NCBI GenBank assembly: GCA_030248295.1
Contig: JASANH010001283.1
Span: 124,001 to 188,000, forward strand
Reading direction: 5' to 3'
Length of the DNA stretch: 64,000 nucleotides
Source of the DNA: Mesodorylaimus sp. YZB2_4
Taxonomy: Eukaryota > Nematoda > Enoplea > Dorylaimida > Dorylaimidae
Shown here: one piece after another, positions 44,385-56,900 of the stretch
Numbering within the stretch: the first letter of the stretch is position 1
How the letters are laid out: each line of letters starts with the position of its first letter
Made by a program: the position numbers and the translations under genes
Notes under the pieces: model-generated
Database searches by the model: none
What the model was told of the DNA's origin: nothing
Seen by the model: the letters and a program-made list of their open reading frames with translations, nothing else

Positions 44385-47300
44385 TGAGATTCAGTGCAGA
44401 TCTTAACAAGATAGCTTTGAGAAGGGAAGGAAGTCTGACCTTTCTTGCTTAGCAATGACAAAATCTGTACCAGCGAGCCAGCAAAACCAGCGAGCTTTAA
44501 CTTGACCATTTGTTAGTACATGCGTGATAAATGCGATAAATTGGAAACGCGGTTGCCTCGAATCCCAATGGCGTAGCTGCATTTAGTTCTGTCCCTTTTA
44601 TTATGTGGCTTGTTCATCTTTTTCTTCGAAAAAGCGTTCCAATAAAATCAGAAAAACGATATTTTCTTTTGACTGGCGACCTAAAAGAAAAAACTTTAAG
44701 TAAAACATCACCAGAATCAGCAACCTCAGCATTTTAATAAAGGTGTTTTGGCAGGACTTTCATTAAGAATTTGGGCGTAAGTTGAATCTCGAATTGCAGA
44801 TATTGACAAGATAACTTTAAGAAAGAAGGAATAATACTCGTGATCAAACTTTTTTGTTGATTGAATTCGAAACTTCCAAGAATGAAAATAAGTCTTTTAT
44901 AAATCTTTGGAGGTGCTGGGAAAGATCTCAAACAAAAACTTTCTCGAACAATCCTGGTGAGTTCTTGCGAAGATCAAAGCAGACATCAGAATCTGACAAA
45001 GAGCCAACTTATTGTAAGAAGTAACCAAGAAATGATCTTCCAAAGATCTCGCTGAGAAACTGAACGGATCTACCCTCGGGTTTCTTCTCGGTGGTGAGAC
45101 CTTCTTCAGCCTAGCCAAGAAATGTCAAAGATCGGAAATATGGGTGGTTTTTGGCCTGATATTTTCGATTTTCAGTCGAAGAGCCATCGACCCCACATTT
45201 TCCATTGAGGAGTCGATTTTCTGTTGCATTTCTGCACTTTCATTCGATTTTTTATCGTGCTTCTTCTAATAAGTGAAGTATTGACCCGAATATGCGTGTT
45301 TAGATTCATATCTTTGCCTTGTTCCTTGAATTGTGGCCAGCATTGATGATGTCGCTTGCGGGACAGCACCAGAATGTCATAAGCTTCCGAAATGTATGAG
45401 TAGCGGACCAGCTGAGTAGATTAGACAGAAGGTAAGCGCTCCAGTAGTTACTTTTTCCTTTTTCCCCGTCAACCGATCCGGCAGCATGAAAACTTGTAGC
45501 TAACGTGCTTTTTAGCTCTGACGGAAACTTGTTGCAAATGTCGAGAATAACGTTTTTAAGGCATTTTCTCCAAAGACCTTTCCTTGTGCACAATTTACTG
45601 TCTGGCCACTTTTATTTCCTTAACTTTTGCTCTTTCCTCTCGTCTGCTTCATATTATTGTACTCACAATCAGCTGCTTATTCTCTGATAAATTGACGCCA
45701 TGAGTGGCAAACAGAATATGGCACGGTCTCATTATCGAGTGGGCGGGTCTGAAGACCTTCAATAGCTTGTCGTCATTCCAAGTTTAGGTACGTTGTAAGA
45801 GCAGACTAGTCTTTGTTTTATGTTCTATTATTCCTGGAAAATCCCACGTCCCCGTCCCCTTTTTGTTTCAATTTTCTTCGACAACCACAGAAAATGTTCA
45901 GAAACAGTCCCTGATCAGATCAGTCTGCCTGGACCGAGTGCTGCGCGAGTATATTTAATATCGCTAGGAGCAGTTTTGTTCCGAGATTCGTCAATCCATC
46001 AGTATCTATTAAGCCACTCCCTAGCTCAATTTCTAGTGCGGCGCAGGTTTCATCGTCTCCTCTTCACTGTTCAGCCTACGAACCCCCGGAGCACATATCG
46101 GAAGCGGATTGCATTCGCTCGGCTGACGTCTATTCATTAATTTGACCCCAAAGAAAATTGATTTTCGTCCCTTAATACGAACATGGTGAGTAGTATGGCC
46201 AGACAGTGATTTGTGCACGGCCCATTTTGCCACCTCGTACTTTGCTAAGTCTCATTAGAATTCCCATCCACAATTCTGATCGATATCGTTCGAAAAAAAA
46301 CCAACTCTAAATTTTTCGTTGATAGATTTTTTCAAAACTACAAGTAGGCTTTAAAAAAAACAATACTTTTCTCAGCGAGTGAGCTTTGCATGGGATGAGG
46401 CGGATAGATAGGGCCAATGCACTATTGGCAGCACGACCAGAGTCATGGTCAGATATGACGTCAATGACAGATATCCAGCGTGGAACGATTTTCCTGCTGT
46501 TATTCTCTTCACACTCGTCTAACGGAAAGATGGTTTTTATTTTTTTCATGAACTTCTACTGTATACGTTTCGATTTTTCTTATTCTGACGTGAGAAAAGG
46601 AAGGATGTCATGTACGCCCAGGTAAGGTCGCCTTGAAAAATTCAAGTGCCGTAGTACATTGAGGAGTAAGTACGAGTATTAGCTGCTCTTATTGACCAGA
46701 AGCACTTCTTCTCAAATTCTGAGCAGAGGAAAAATGAAAAAATGGTGGAGGTACCGCTGGTGAAAAGCTATAATGTTTTTATTGACACTTTTAAAAAAAT
46801 TTTTCAACCATTGATTTCGTTTTTGAGCTTGTTTGCGTGCCTCTTTTTTACGTCTGTCATCAGCTGTGGGCTGTGGGATGTCGGCCGTGGCAGGTGCAAG
46901 GTGCGGCATGAGGAGGCTGCAAAAAAGTTGGCTAGGACTGACATAAAATATTCAATAATTTGATATCGTTTTCTGCCTGTAGTATTGACACAAAGTGTGT
47001 CGAAAAGCTTATGTATAGTATTATCAGCAAATAAAAATCGATCCAAGCGTAGTTTAATGCTTTCAAGAAATCAAGCAATAAAACCTTGCTCGATTACATT
47101 TAAACTCCTCGTGGGATATTTTATGTCACGTGGGCAAGTAGAGACGTCGACGGGTTCATTTATGCCACTTAGAGGAATGCTGTGCGGTTGTAGCGTGGTG
47201 TATCATTATGCCTGCTTCTTGTCAAGTCCAAAGATTAAGATCAAATCCAAGTAAATGGTGGGAGGGAAATTCAAAAGCAAATATAATTCCAAGTTTAAAA

Positions 47301-47479
47301 TTTCTTACAGCCAAGGTTATATCCTAGCGAAAGTCAGTATGTCGTTTTAACATTTCTAGAGTATTAATTACTGGATAGTGTTCCATGATAAATAATGTAT
47401 TCAATGCAAATATAGGTGCTCTCTTTGGTTGTCGAAGTAATATATGATTCGTAAAGTTTATACACATTACACCACCCAC
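44385..47479. other. Gene desert, first part
   Basis: I see only short chance frames and no conserved motif. Confidence 0.35.
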
Positions 47480-47637
47480 CGCCTAGCCCACCGTCCTAGT
47501 GGCCTGGTGGGTTAGGCGTCTGTCTGTCACGCCGGGTGCGGAGTTACGGGCGAGTGTTCGACTCGCAGGCTGGTAAATCATTTCGTGTAAAATGTGTCCC
47601 TTCACCCTTAAGTGCGCATAAGCGTTTGGCGATGCGG
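47480..47637 (+). repeat. tRNA-derived SINE, family 2
   Basis: The head GTGGCCTGGTGGGTTAGGCG, the B box GAGTGTTCGACTCGC, and the body GTAAATCATTTCGTGTAAAA to a terminal AAGTGCGCATAAGCG closely match the copy at 22066-22208. Confidence 0.75.
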
Positions 47638-47789
47638 TAATACATGAACATGAACATTACACGCACAGTACAGTATATAACAACATGTGTGACGCCATAT
47701 ATTGACAGTGCCTGCACACATATTCGCTCTATACTCGTGAATACGAGGTAGTGTAAAGTACAGTGCATGTATTAAATGCATTTGCAATG

Positions 47790-47940
47790 TTCATTGTAGT
47801 TATATATATATATATACATATATATACATTTATATATATACATATATTAAACATATATGGAAAATATGTACACACACGCACATATATATATATATATTCA
47901 TCACTGTATCTCTGTATGTATATATCGTATGTGACTCTCT
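47790..47940. repeat. TA/CATA microsatellite
   Basis: Runs of TATATATA and ACATATATA with short interruptions. Confidence 0.8.
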
Positions 47941-50900
47941 TCCTATATACAGATTTGATATTGCTTGAGCCGCGGATCTAAATATATGTTTTTCGAACAA
48001 ATGCCAGCAGTTACGCTCTTTCAGTTTTTGTGTTCTCTAGTCTAAGTCATAGATAACTATGGCAGATAATCCGAAAAGCAGCAGCATAATGTACGAAGAC
48101 TGAGAATATTTTAACTGACATCTTATTTCAGACTCTTATTGCGCTCAGTTGCAGAGGACAGATTTGATTAAACACATGGTATAGCAAATTTATTAACATC
48201 CGATCTCGATGCGGTGACGGTGACGGTGAGGTGCAGTACGCTACTCACCTACGAAAACTTACATGCTCAAAGAGCCCACACAACACTGTACCCACAACCC
48301 ACACGTAATCTGTAAGTATTCAGCATAATCGCCTGATGGATTTTGAGTCTGAGTTTAGCAGGCATGACTTCAAATTTATCTGATCTTTCTGCTTTATTAT
48401 CTTGTATCGGAAACTAAAAATTCAATAAATTGTACGAAATTTGTAAAATCAGGAATACACGGCTGACAGAAAAATTGCAAAGAATGGCGTTTTTGCCACA
48501 GGGTCTACTTTTTCAGGATGTTTGTTCCAGTCAACTAAATTAGTAGCCTAGCCATGTGACTTTTCTGGCAGCACCCATACAGTACGAACTGAAATCTCAT
48601 GTTGTTCAAGCCGTGCATGAGAGATGGCTTCGTTGCAGACGATTTCATGTTGCGGGAGCTTCGCATAATCACTGCTTTTTTCGCTAATCAGTACCACTTT
48701 GCCAACAGGCAGGCCCGTTAGGCTCTGCAAAGTGGGTAGGTCTCGCATCATATTTGGCTGAGAAAGTGTGTTCTATGTTTTCTCTAAGTCATCTCATAGT
48801 CAGCTGAGACGAGTGTGCATGCAATCAGTCTGCTCTTACGGATTCATTTCCTGCGTTTTGCTAATTTTAAGAAAGCTTCTCTCCGACTGCGAAGAACATT
48901 CCCTGTTTTAGTTGACTTCGAACGAGGTAATCAAAAAAAAGCTTTTTTCTGATAGCCGTGCATTTCAAATTGTGAAAAGTTTTCTAATGATGTGTAGTAA
49001 GTAGCAGAAGGGAAAATTTCCATGCCTTCATGTTCTAGTAATTATGCGGTATAAAAGCAGCTTTTTTGTCATTGGATCAAAAATAATCCTCTTCAATTTC
49101 AGGGCTTCCATGACCTAACGCAGTTTCCACCATATATTATCCTTGTGTTTGATTAAATGGCGCTACATTCAAAGCTTTTTAAAATTTTTTGCATCCGTTT
49201 TTTGTTTTTTAATAGGAAAAATAATTTCTCCAATGCATATAAAAACGTAGAAGTGCATGGTGTACCAAATACGATTTCTCTTATCGTGGCATTTACGGTT
49301 GGTGGACTAAACAGTATATTTTTTATGGCGGTTTTTCAAAACTTTTGCCCTCAAAATCGAACGCACTGCGACTGCTCTCTGAAAGACGAAATTGCGTTTT
49401 TATTGAGTCAGTTTTGAATCAAATGAGCTTTTCTAATCCCTAGCTTTTTCAAGACGAAATAAGAAAATGTTTTCTTTACTCAATCTTTTAGATCTCTGCA
49501 GATCCACCCGTTGGGAAGAAAGTGAAGAAAAAAAGAGCGCGAAATTTAAATTTTGAAAATGGTTTGTTTTTGTAAGTTTTGTGAATGCATAGTTCCTGGC
49601 GTTCCTGGCTTTCAAAAATTCTTGGCAATGCTCAAGGACTTTTTTAAAAATGAGTTCATGTTAGAAAATGAGAAATTCAGGACATCAAAAGTGTTTTTTT
49701 TATACAATAAAATAGGCGAAGGCCCTTTTTTATTCTGGCCATAGCCTTCTCACTCGTCAGTTCGAACCAACGTCTTTTGATCTGCTCTCAGTAATTGGCT
49801 TTAAAAATTAGAAATATGATCGTGCTCTCATGAAGCACTCATAAAACCTTCATGGATTCGAATTTCGAGCTTTTTTTTGAGGCAAGCCATTTTTAAGAGG
49901 CGGTTTAGAAAACTGCATTCTAGCCGGTGTTTTTTATTTGTCGCCAGGCTAAGCAGATTTGTGAGATTGATTTTGAGATTTAGTTGATCTTGACTTTTCT
50001 GTGTTTCCGCACTGAGTTTTTGACCTGCTAAAAATGGCATAAGAAAATTTCTGGCGCGAATTCAAGGTATCACCGCCTGGAATGTTTGGCTGTTCTTCTC
50101 AAGTGTTCCCGAGAAGCTTTCACTCGCGCCCTTTAATAAGTTGTCGCTATGGGAGAAATCGATGTTTCTTCGAAGAGGAAATCTCCCTAATTGAATGTTT
50201 AGGTAGATGATGAGTCCGAGCCTAGTAAAATTGTTTGGCACAGAAACTTTTCCATCAATCCAGAAAAGTGGAAATGACAATTTTGTTATAGCAGCGGTCC
50301 TTATTCTTGCAATCTTCTAAAATGAATCTTACCCAACTAGCTTTAGTGCATGGAAACTGGTAAATTTGCACGTCTTTTTTGTCGTGAGTTTTCTTTGGTG
50401 GTGAATTTTTCCTTTTTTTTACAGGTTTATGGAATAATAAATTTTGTAGTCTTGTCCTACTGTGCAACGTCCACCACGCGAGTCGCCTTTCCTTTGGCGT
50501 CCGCGAACATGGTTGTGCCCAACCGATCTCAGAATATTCAGTGTATGTCACTTGATAAAAATCTTTCGCAGTACTCAAAAATGTACAGCTTTTATCCTTT
50601 ATTTTCATTTGAGTGTTTCTTCATCAATTTTTTTATTTTTGCGGCACTTTGATTTCTAGCGTAGATCACACCCGTTGAAAATCATTGATGATATCCTGAA
50701 AATTCATTTCACATTTTCTAATTGTCGAAAAATCAAATGCGCATGTTTTCCATTCATGTCATAAAAAGCTATTTTCCATTGCTTTCGGACATACATGTAT
50801 CAGCTTGCGTGTAGTCCTAGCAGAGAACATCCCTCAGGAATTTTGACGAGCCTAATTTTCTCCATCTTTCATCAAAACTGCATTCATAACTAAAACAACA

Positions 50901-52067
50901 CGATTCGTCTAGACAGCCGAACATCCCTTATCATTAGTTTGTAGTTTGAATTCCCGCCAAAAATCAGCAATAAGCCAGTGAGGAAAGAGATCGTAAATTC
51001 GAAGTAATAGCATGACTTTTTCCAAATTTTTTGCTGAGCATAGTGATCTGTACGACAGCGCTTTAACGTATTTTACGGCGCGAAATTCAACTTTTATTTC
51101 TCACGGCATTTATAATTTGTGCGAGGCTAGACCGAAAGAGAATCCATTAGCGTTTAGCTTGGTCTCCGCCCGTCGAACTTTAATTTCGACATCTTTTTAA
51201 CGAGCTTTTACTTTAAAAAACCTTCTTAGACGAATTTCTTAGCTTTGTCAGCTTGATAAATGGCTAAAAACAGAAACCTGCTAGTCCTAACTGATTTAAT
51301 GGCTGGTCGTAGTCGCTCAGCAACGTGTCCTTCATTCTGTCTGAATCCGCGCTCGTGCTCCTCATTCCAATCCTTATCACGCGCAAACCTCCTCGCTAGT
51401 CTTCTACTGGTGTGGAATTTGTTATAGCAGCCCAGACGGTGGGGAAAATGCAAGCTAATCTCCTAGTTTTGCTCTGTTTTCCCAATTTTCTTAGCTAAAT
51501 TATGTTTTTCACTGAAATCGACGCCCGAAATAGACATGTTACCTTTTAGACGACGAAGCTAGATCACATTTTCAGTGTCAATGTCCATGTGCGTCATTTC
51601 CACAAAGGCATAAACATCTTGGCGTGTTTGTCCTGCCAGAAGCCGAGCTAATGCTTGCCAATCTTGTGTATGTAATCCATTTCTATCCATCATCACGGTC
51701 AGTGCAAAAAATTCTCTCTTCTCCCTGCACTAAGCCAGCTATTTTCGTTAGCTAGCACCAACCTATTTTCGTCCGCCTATGTTACCATATGTGATCGTAC
51801 ACAAGAAGCCAAGGTTATGCGCCTAAAATCCTTTTATGCTCGTCTCTAACAAGCAACATTGCGGACCCTCACCATGTTGTTTCGCCCTAAAATGTTCAAT
51901 TTACTTCCGTGTTTTTCAATTACAGCTTATAAACAGATTACTTTTTAATTTGTATGGCCTCCATGTTTTTATGTTTTGCGTGGTTTTGGGCAGAAGTCAA
52001 ACCTTATAAGCAAAGGCGTGTAGGCCCTGTCGCAAAATGTTGGTATCCTTTGCGGGGGCAGTTTGAA
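47941..52067. other. Gene desert, second part
   Basis: No supported gene. Single MITE-like ends (CACGGCTGACAG near 48460, CTGATAGCCGTG near 48951) and repeated GCGCGAAAT words occur. A few frames of 60-117 codons on both strands have no domain or splice context. Confidence 0.35.
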
Positions 52068-52870
52068 TGAGGTGTCCTTGGACAATAGAAGACCCTGAAC
52101 CACAACTCAACAATGACTTATGGATTTACAAAACTACCTCCATCGCCAGGGATCGAACCCTGGATGAAGTCAACATGGGTCAGCGGAGAGGAAGAGATCA
52201 AACCCTGGATGATGTCAGCATGAGACAGCAAAGAGGAAGAGAGGCAGGTGTTCATTTTTCTTTGCTTCAGTGCCTGATTATTTCCAATGGCTGAATTGCC
52301 TTATTCTGGGCGAGGTTCGTCATAAATCCAAATTATCCGCACAGTCAAAGTGGACCACCAGAGTTTTATTGGCCAGTATGGACGTCATGTACTTGGGTAT
52401 CATCAAATGAGAAGCGGCGATGCATGTAAATTTGTAAAATCCACAAGTCATTGTTGGGAGTAGCGAGGGGCAGGAGTGGTTCAGAGTCTTCTATTGGTTG
52501 TAATCTGATTTGGTTGAGGGAAAATGTTTGCATCACCGCTGCCGCTGCCTAAGTCGCTTCTAATTTTTTGATACCTAGTCCATGAGGTGTATGCTGGCCT
52601 AAAAGGCTCTGGTGGTCTGCGTTGACTGTAATTTGCTCATGGTCAGTGTCTTGATGAGCCTTGCGCAGAATAAGCCAATTCAGCCATTGAAAAAATGAGG
52701 CTTTGAAGCAAAGAAAAATGAACACCTGCCTGCATTTCCCTCTCTGCGGTCTCATGCTGACTTCGTCCAGGGTTCGATCCCCAACGATGGATGTAGATTT
52801 GTTAAGCCCCCAAGTCATTGTTGAGAGTAGCGAGGGCACAGAGTGGTTTCGAGTCCTCTATTGGTCGTCA
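52068..52870. repeat. Inverted pair of SINE-like units with internal 45-bp duplication
   Basis: Left arm 52068-52330 and right arm about 52640-52870 are reverse complements with mismatches (shared CAGGTGTTCATTTTTCTTTG, CCAATGGCTGAATTG-like, and CAGGGATCGAACCCTGG-like B-box core). The left arm has two tandem 45-base units (52152-52196, 52197-52241), each starting ATCRAACCCTGGATGA. A further partial direct copy lies at about 52435-52570. Probably two or three nested insertions of one tRNA-derived family. Confidence 0.6.
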
Positions 52871-53950
52871 CCGCCACCGCCTATGCCGCTTCTCATTTTA
52901 TGATACAAGTCCACAAAACTCTGATGGACTCCTCTGTTTTGACTGCGCCTTGTTCGAGTCGCGAGGAAGCATGTCCCCATGTGGCCAGTGTTTTCAAACT
53001 GCCGTCAGGAGGCCAGACGGTGTTGTTGGTGATTTCTGGATGATTCGAAGCATGACTCTTCTTTCCAGTCTAACTCCCTTTTACGCGCACTGGCAACAAT
53101 CCGCCGAGACCAGTCTGCCTCGAGCGAGCTGATCGCGAGTAGTCGTGTCTCCGCCCGAGCAAGTGAGAGTACTCGGCGAGAAAGTACTCGTAGCTCGTCA
53201 AAGTTTGCTCTTTCTCCATATTAGCAAATCGTAAACCCCAGAGCCCAATGCGCTTGATAGGAAGCGAGCTGGGTAAATGCCGTGAAAGGAAGCCGCCTTG
53301 GGTTGTGCGCAATAATAGCATCTCTGGTAGGGCATAGTAGCTGCCTGATTAGAGATGCCATCCACCCCCTGAATCTGAACGACGACGTTAGCTGTGCCAG
53401 CTAAAATGTAAGATACGTAGCACCATAGAAAAACCCGCCCTACATCGCCTAGCCATATTTCATTTTCACCGCATCCGCGTCACCGGAGAGAAGAGTAGTC
53501 TGGACTGGGTGTTCGGATAATCGGGCGTTGGACTCGCCTCCTCGTCCATGTTTTTCGTTTTCTCCTACCTTTTTTCTTGCCTGCCTTTTTTATTCGTCTT
53601 TCGGGATGGGAAAGCAATGCAAACTAATTCTTCTCTTCTTGCCCAGTCTAGTACAGTCTTCTTTCGAGCCGTCACTCGCCTAATGACCTTTCCCTCTTCA
53701 ACCTATTGTCCGCGATGGCTAGAAGGCGCGTGCGAGGCTGCTTCGATGTCACACTTTTTCAAACCTCCATCAGTAGGCTAGCTTAGGAGTTAGTGTCAAA
53801 AAAGGACTGTAAATACAGCTATTTACTTTTATCGATTTTAGGCATTCTTACAAAAAGAACAATTTTTGGAATCATTTTTACCAGAAAAGGACATGAATAG
53901 ATGATTCAGAAAAGTCATCTTGTCTGATAAAAATATTTGTTCTCGAAACA
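52871..53950. other. Region upstream of the insulin-receptor-type gene
   Basis: No supported gene. It presumably contains the promoter, which I cannot identify. Confidence 0.35.
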
Positions 53951-56900
53951 ATGCTTAGCCGTGAACAAAAACGATTTTCTTTTCGCATATTGATCGTAGC
54001 TCATTTTGTGTTTTTATGGATTCCTTCGCTAGCTTTGGAAGAAGTCGGTAAGCAAACTGCGAAAATAAGGATATATCAATTTAAAAAAAGGCGGGAACTT
54101 AAAATTGTAATGGGGCACCAAAAACAATTTAAAGTTCGAAATGGTTTTTGATCAGAAAAAGCGGGAAATTTTCCTTCTTTAAAAAAAAGGGGGATAATTT
54201 GAATTTCCAAAAAAATATATGTCTGTTTTTAGTTTGTGGAAGTTTTGATATGCGTAATTCGCCATCGCATTTCATTCAAGCTCATAGTGAAGCTGCTATT
54301 GAAGAATGGAAAAATTGTACAGTTATTGAAGGTGATGTCAGGTACATACTTATGACCAATCAGGAAGGCACATCGGTGAACAAAGAAGATTTCGAGGCTG
54401 TCACGTTACCAAATGTCAGAGAAATCACTGGATCGCTAATGGTCTTCCAAGTCGTGTAAGTTTTGATTTTGTATGGTTTTATGATCATCAAAACATTTTT
54501 TGATATCATTTAAAAGTTAGCTTGTTTTAATTTTAAATTTTGATTTTCAATCACTTGATTTTCTGTGATTTGGCAGCAGAATACAGTCCAAGTTGGGGTT
54601 CGATCCCGACCCGGGGGCAATTTTTTTGTAAAATTGAATGGTCAAAGGTACAAAAACTGCTATTCTCTATTTTGATACCCTCTCCTGTTTTCATCAGTTT
54701 CTCGTAGTTTTATGCGTCCTTAATTGAGACCTACTACTTCTTGTCCTTGCTTGCCAATAAAGGCGACACTTGTTAAAAATACGGACGTCATGAAATTCCT
54801 GCTTTCGCACAAACATGCTCGATCGACAATGACCCATTGTGGAAACCTAAAAACCCATTTACTTACCAGGTTGTTATGGATGGAAATGATAGTTCAAGCA
54901 GTAGATTTTTTGTCACTCGTTACAAACCTGTCCTAGTGCGGGCACAACGCGTAGGTGTCTTTTTATTTCTTTTCTTCCTCTCTCGACGGCATCATTTGTT
55001 TGATGGCTTTGTTATGTCCTGTTGATGGGTTCGTGTGTCTGGCCAATGTTTATCGGCTTCTCCTTGATTATGATCATTATCTCTTGATTGATTAGAATTG
55101 TCTAATTGGGCGCTGGAATAGGCGTAGTCTTTTTTACCGCCGCAGCAAAACTAAAATTTTATGGCGCGAAACCTTTTAGTGAGTTTGCGAGTGCAATTCT
55201 AAAACGTTGTTTTGCATGGTGTAATCATTAGTGTGCTGAGCCAGTGATGCAGATATACCGGTTCGATCCTTAGTAAGGTTAATGCTTTTGGATTTGATAT
55301 TCCTCTGTATTTTGAAGGTCAAATTTTTTGGACTCGATTTTTAAAACTTTTTTTAAAAAGTTTTTGAGAAAACCTACAGTACTGCACATTTTACCAACGT
55401 TATCTTTTTTGTTTTCAGGGGATTGGAGTCATTGAGCGTCCTATTACCAAATTTGCGCATCATTCGAGGCATCAATCGAGTTTTGAATTACGCGTTAGTC
55501 TTATTCCAAAATCCCGATCTGAAAGAAGTCGGATTGACTAAACTGGCGGAAATATCCAAAGGTGGCGTTCGCATCGCCTCGAATGGTGCATTGTGTTACG
55601 CTAATACAATCAATTGGACCGAAATTTGTCGAGATAAAGTGGCCCATATTTTCATCGAAGGCAATCAGGATCCTAGTAAGATCACAGTTTATCGAATTTG
55701 TATTAATCACAAATTGATCACAAATATCGATGTAATATAGAGGTTAATCGATGATTGATCTGATCGATCGATGTCTGATCAGATGTTATTTCGGACTAGA
55801 AAACAAGCAGATGTCTTTTTTGCTCTGCATTCCACACTGTGCTTAGCAACATAAATTGAATACATCCTTAAATTTGAGTAATATTGATCGCAAAAAGTTT
55901 TGAGTCACCTGATTTTTGTAACTAATTTATGTCCAGTCGGTATTTTTATAATTTGTCATAGGAAATAGATAATTCATGTTAAAAGCTTGTCTCGCACAGA
56001 CACAAATTTATATTTTATCCTTGCCAATGTGATCGATATATTTTATCGATCCATAGATTTTAGTATTATCGTTTAAAAATCGATTTTTCAGATAGTTGCG
56101 CTGATAAGTGCAAGAACAGCAGTGCACTTTGCTCTCAACAAACCAGAGCCTTGAGCACCATACCAGACAACACTGGCCCATTGTTACATTGTTGGAATTA
56201 TGACAATTGTCAGCTGAGTAAGTATCACATTTTATATTTCACACTTTGCTTTCTCAATGAACTTTTTTCACAGCTTGCCCATCGTACTGCACATCGAAAG
56301 GCTTATCGTGCGATTTGAGTCAGACACCACCGATCTGCTGTCACAAAGAGTGTGCTGGTGGGTGTTTGGGACCGAATGCCACAGATTGTTATGCGTGTCG
56401 GCACGTAAATGTTGATGGACGATGCGAAAGAAGATGTCCTCCTAATTTGTTCATGGTAAGAAGGCCTCCAAATTTTATTACTCTACAATGTCTGCTTTTT
56501 TTTCTTGCGCCGCGCTGCAAAGGGATGATGAGCGAATTAGGAGAAGAGAAGCTGCAAATTAAGCAGCACTAGACCAGATGTGCGTATGAATAAGAAACGC
56601 AGACGAGCCTAGCCCGAGGAGATATCTACTCGTGCCATCCCTCGGGTATGGACGTGTCCATTGGAGAGAGCAATGAATGGCTCCATGTCTGCTTATTCAC
56701 GACAAGCGTGTCCGAGTTGCTTGTCCAGTGGATTGATTACATTAAAGTCCGTACCAGCCTACCTGTCATTGGATGACGGGAAGGCGTATGAATACGATCA
56801 AGGGCACGTAGGCGTCGATAACAGGACAAATAAAGCTGGCTGAGAGATGAGAAGAAGGTTTCTCTAATTTAGGACTCAAAACATGGCAGGTGCTCCGTAG

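Noticed and set aside
46160-46200. ATG|GTGAGT as a one-codon first exon of a ribosomal-protein-like gene
   Set aside because: No downstream exon with recognisable coding was found.
48548-48751. 67-codon minus-strand frame
   Set aside because: Slight resemblance to retroelement integrase tails, but too short and without supporting motifs.
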